Shown: one piece after another, positions 7,222 to 7,360 of the stretch | Position numbering within the stretch: the stretch's first letter is position 1 | Layout of the letters: each line of letters starts with the position of its first letter | Source of the DNA: Anaerolineae bacterium | GTDB taxonomy: Bacteria > Chloroflexota > Anaerolineae > B4-G1 > SLSP01 | DNA length: 7,360 nucleotides | Assembly (NCBI GenBank): GCA_016928755.1 | Contig: JAFGKB010000015.1 | Span: 1-7,360 of the forward strand | Reading direction: 5' to 3' | The notes under the pieces: model-generated | Databases searched by the model: none | What the model was told of the DNA's origin: nothing | What the model saw: the letters and a program-made list of their open reading frames with translations, nothing else | Translations under genes and position numbers: made by a program

Positions 7222-7230
7222 ATCATACCA
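7222..7230 (-). promoter_or_regulatory. Extended -10 element TGGTATGAT, candidate promoter of the minus-strand glycosylation operon
   Basis: On the minus strand 7230-7222 reads TGGTATGAT: a -10 hexamer one base off consensus, preceded by the TGn of extended -10 promoters, which can work with a poor -35. No convincing -35 lies 16-18 bases upstream. A start near 7215 would give a leader of about 80 bases containing the whole inverted repeat 7157-7207, which is what an attenuator would require. This is a motif-level call only. Confidence 0.3.
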
Positions 7231-7287
7231 CTATTACGGCAATATGGGATTAACGCCGGCACAGGCAATGATGAGCGGCATAATTCC

Positions 7288-7311
7288 AAGAGAATGACAT
7301 GGTATTCTCTT
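7288..7311. promoter_or_regulatory. Inverted repeat, operator-like, in the intergenic region
   Basis: AAGAGAAT (7288-7295) and ATTCTCTT (7304-7311) are perfect 8-base inverted arms with an 8-base centre, giving a 24-base site of the size bound by dimeric repressors. On the plus strand it covers ATGACA (7294-7299), a -35-like hexamer 17 bases before TTTTAT (7317-7322) and 20 bases before TATGAT (7320-7325). A repressor here would block transcription towards the possible gene at 7344. The repeat is seen directly; operator function is inference. Confidence 0.35.
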
Positions 7312-7343
7312 AAGTGTTTTATGATGGGTTAAGGATAGACTAC

Positions 7344-7360
7344 ATGTTTAGTCAAACTAC
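7344..7360 (+). CDS. Possible start of a divergent gene running off the right edge
   Basis: ATG at 7344-7346 opens a frame (MFSQT...) that stays open to the window end, only five full codons. It is preceded by AAGGA (7331-7335) with an 8-base gap, a good Shine-Dalgarno placement, and by -10-like TATGAT at 7320-7325. The product cannot be guessed from so few residues. A chance SD plus ATG is quite possible. Confidence 0.3.

Noticed and set aside
7208..7360. Search for a tRNA or other structured RNA gene in the right-hand intergenic region
   Set aside because: No cloverleaf, TTCRANY-like arm or recognised riboswitch core was found.

Overview
The window looks like a bacterial chromosome segment of middling GC, most probably from the Chloroflexota (Anaerolineae-like). 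That placement rests on recognising the protein styles: a long YfhO-type membrane glycosyltransferase with a C-terminal extracytoplasmic domain, a short dolichol-phosphate-mannose-synthase-like GT2, and a Trp-containing cytoplasmic coiled-coil protein. No rRNA, tRNA or marker gene is present, so this is inference. There is no IS element, phage gene, CRISPR array or tRNA.

Layout. (1) 1-750, plus strand: the 3' part of a YtcJ-like metal-dependent amidohydrolase whose 5' part lies off the left edge. (2) 751-804: a short convergent gap holding a perfect 14-bp hairpin. (3) Three minus-strand genes read from right to left: a polyprenol-phosphate sugar synthase (7133-6369), then 7 bases later a 1429-residue fusion of a YfhO-type GT-C glycosyltransferase with a Wzx/MOP-type flippase (6361-2072), then 55 bases later a 403-residue coiled-coil protein (2016-805). 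(4) 7134-7343: an intergenic region with two unrelated inverted repeats and promoter-like elements. (5) 7344-7360: a possible start of a plus-strand gene running off the right edge.

How the genes could work together. In Firmicutes, three-component glycosylation systems use a GT2 enzyme (CsbB type) to charge polyprenyl phosphate with a sugar, a small flippase (GtcA type) to turn it over, and a YfhO-type GT-C enzyme to transfer the sugar outside the membrane. The first two minus-strand genes carry the same three activities in two genes: the GT2 stands alone, and the last two steps appear joined in one polypeptide, with a large MOP-superfamily flippase in place of a GtcA-like protein. The sugar and acceptor cannot be told from sequence. 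The coiled-coil gene follows on the same strand; its role is unknown. The amidohydrolase is convergent and probably unrelated.

The main item for follow-up is the GT-C/flippase fusion with its adjacent GT2. The regulatory calls in 7134-7343 are tentative.
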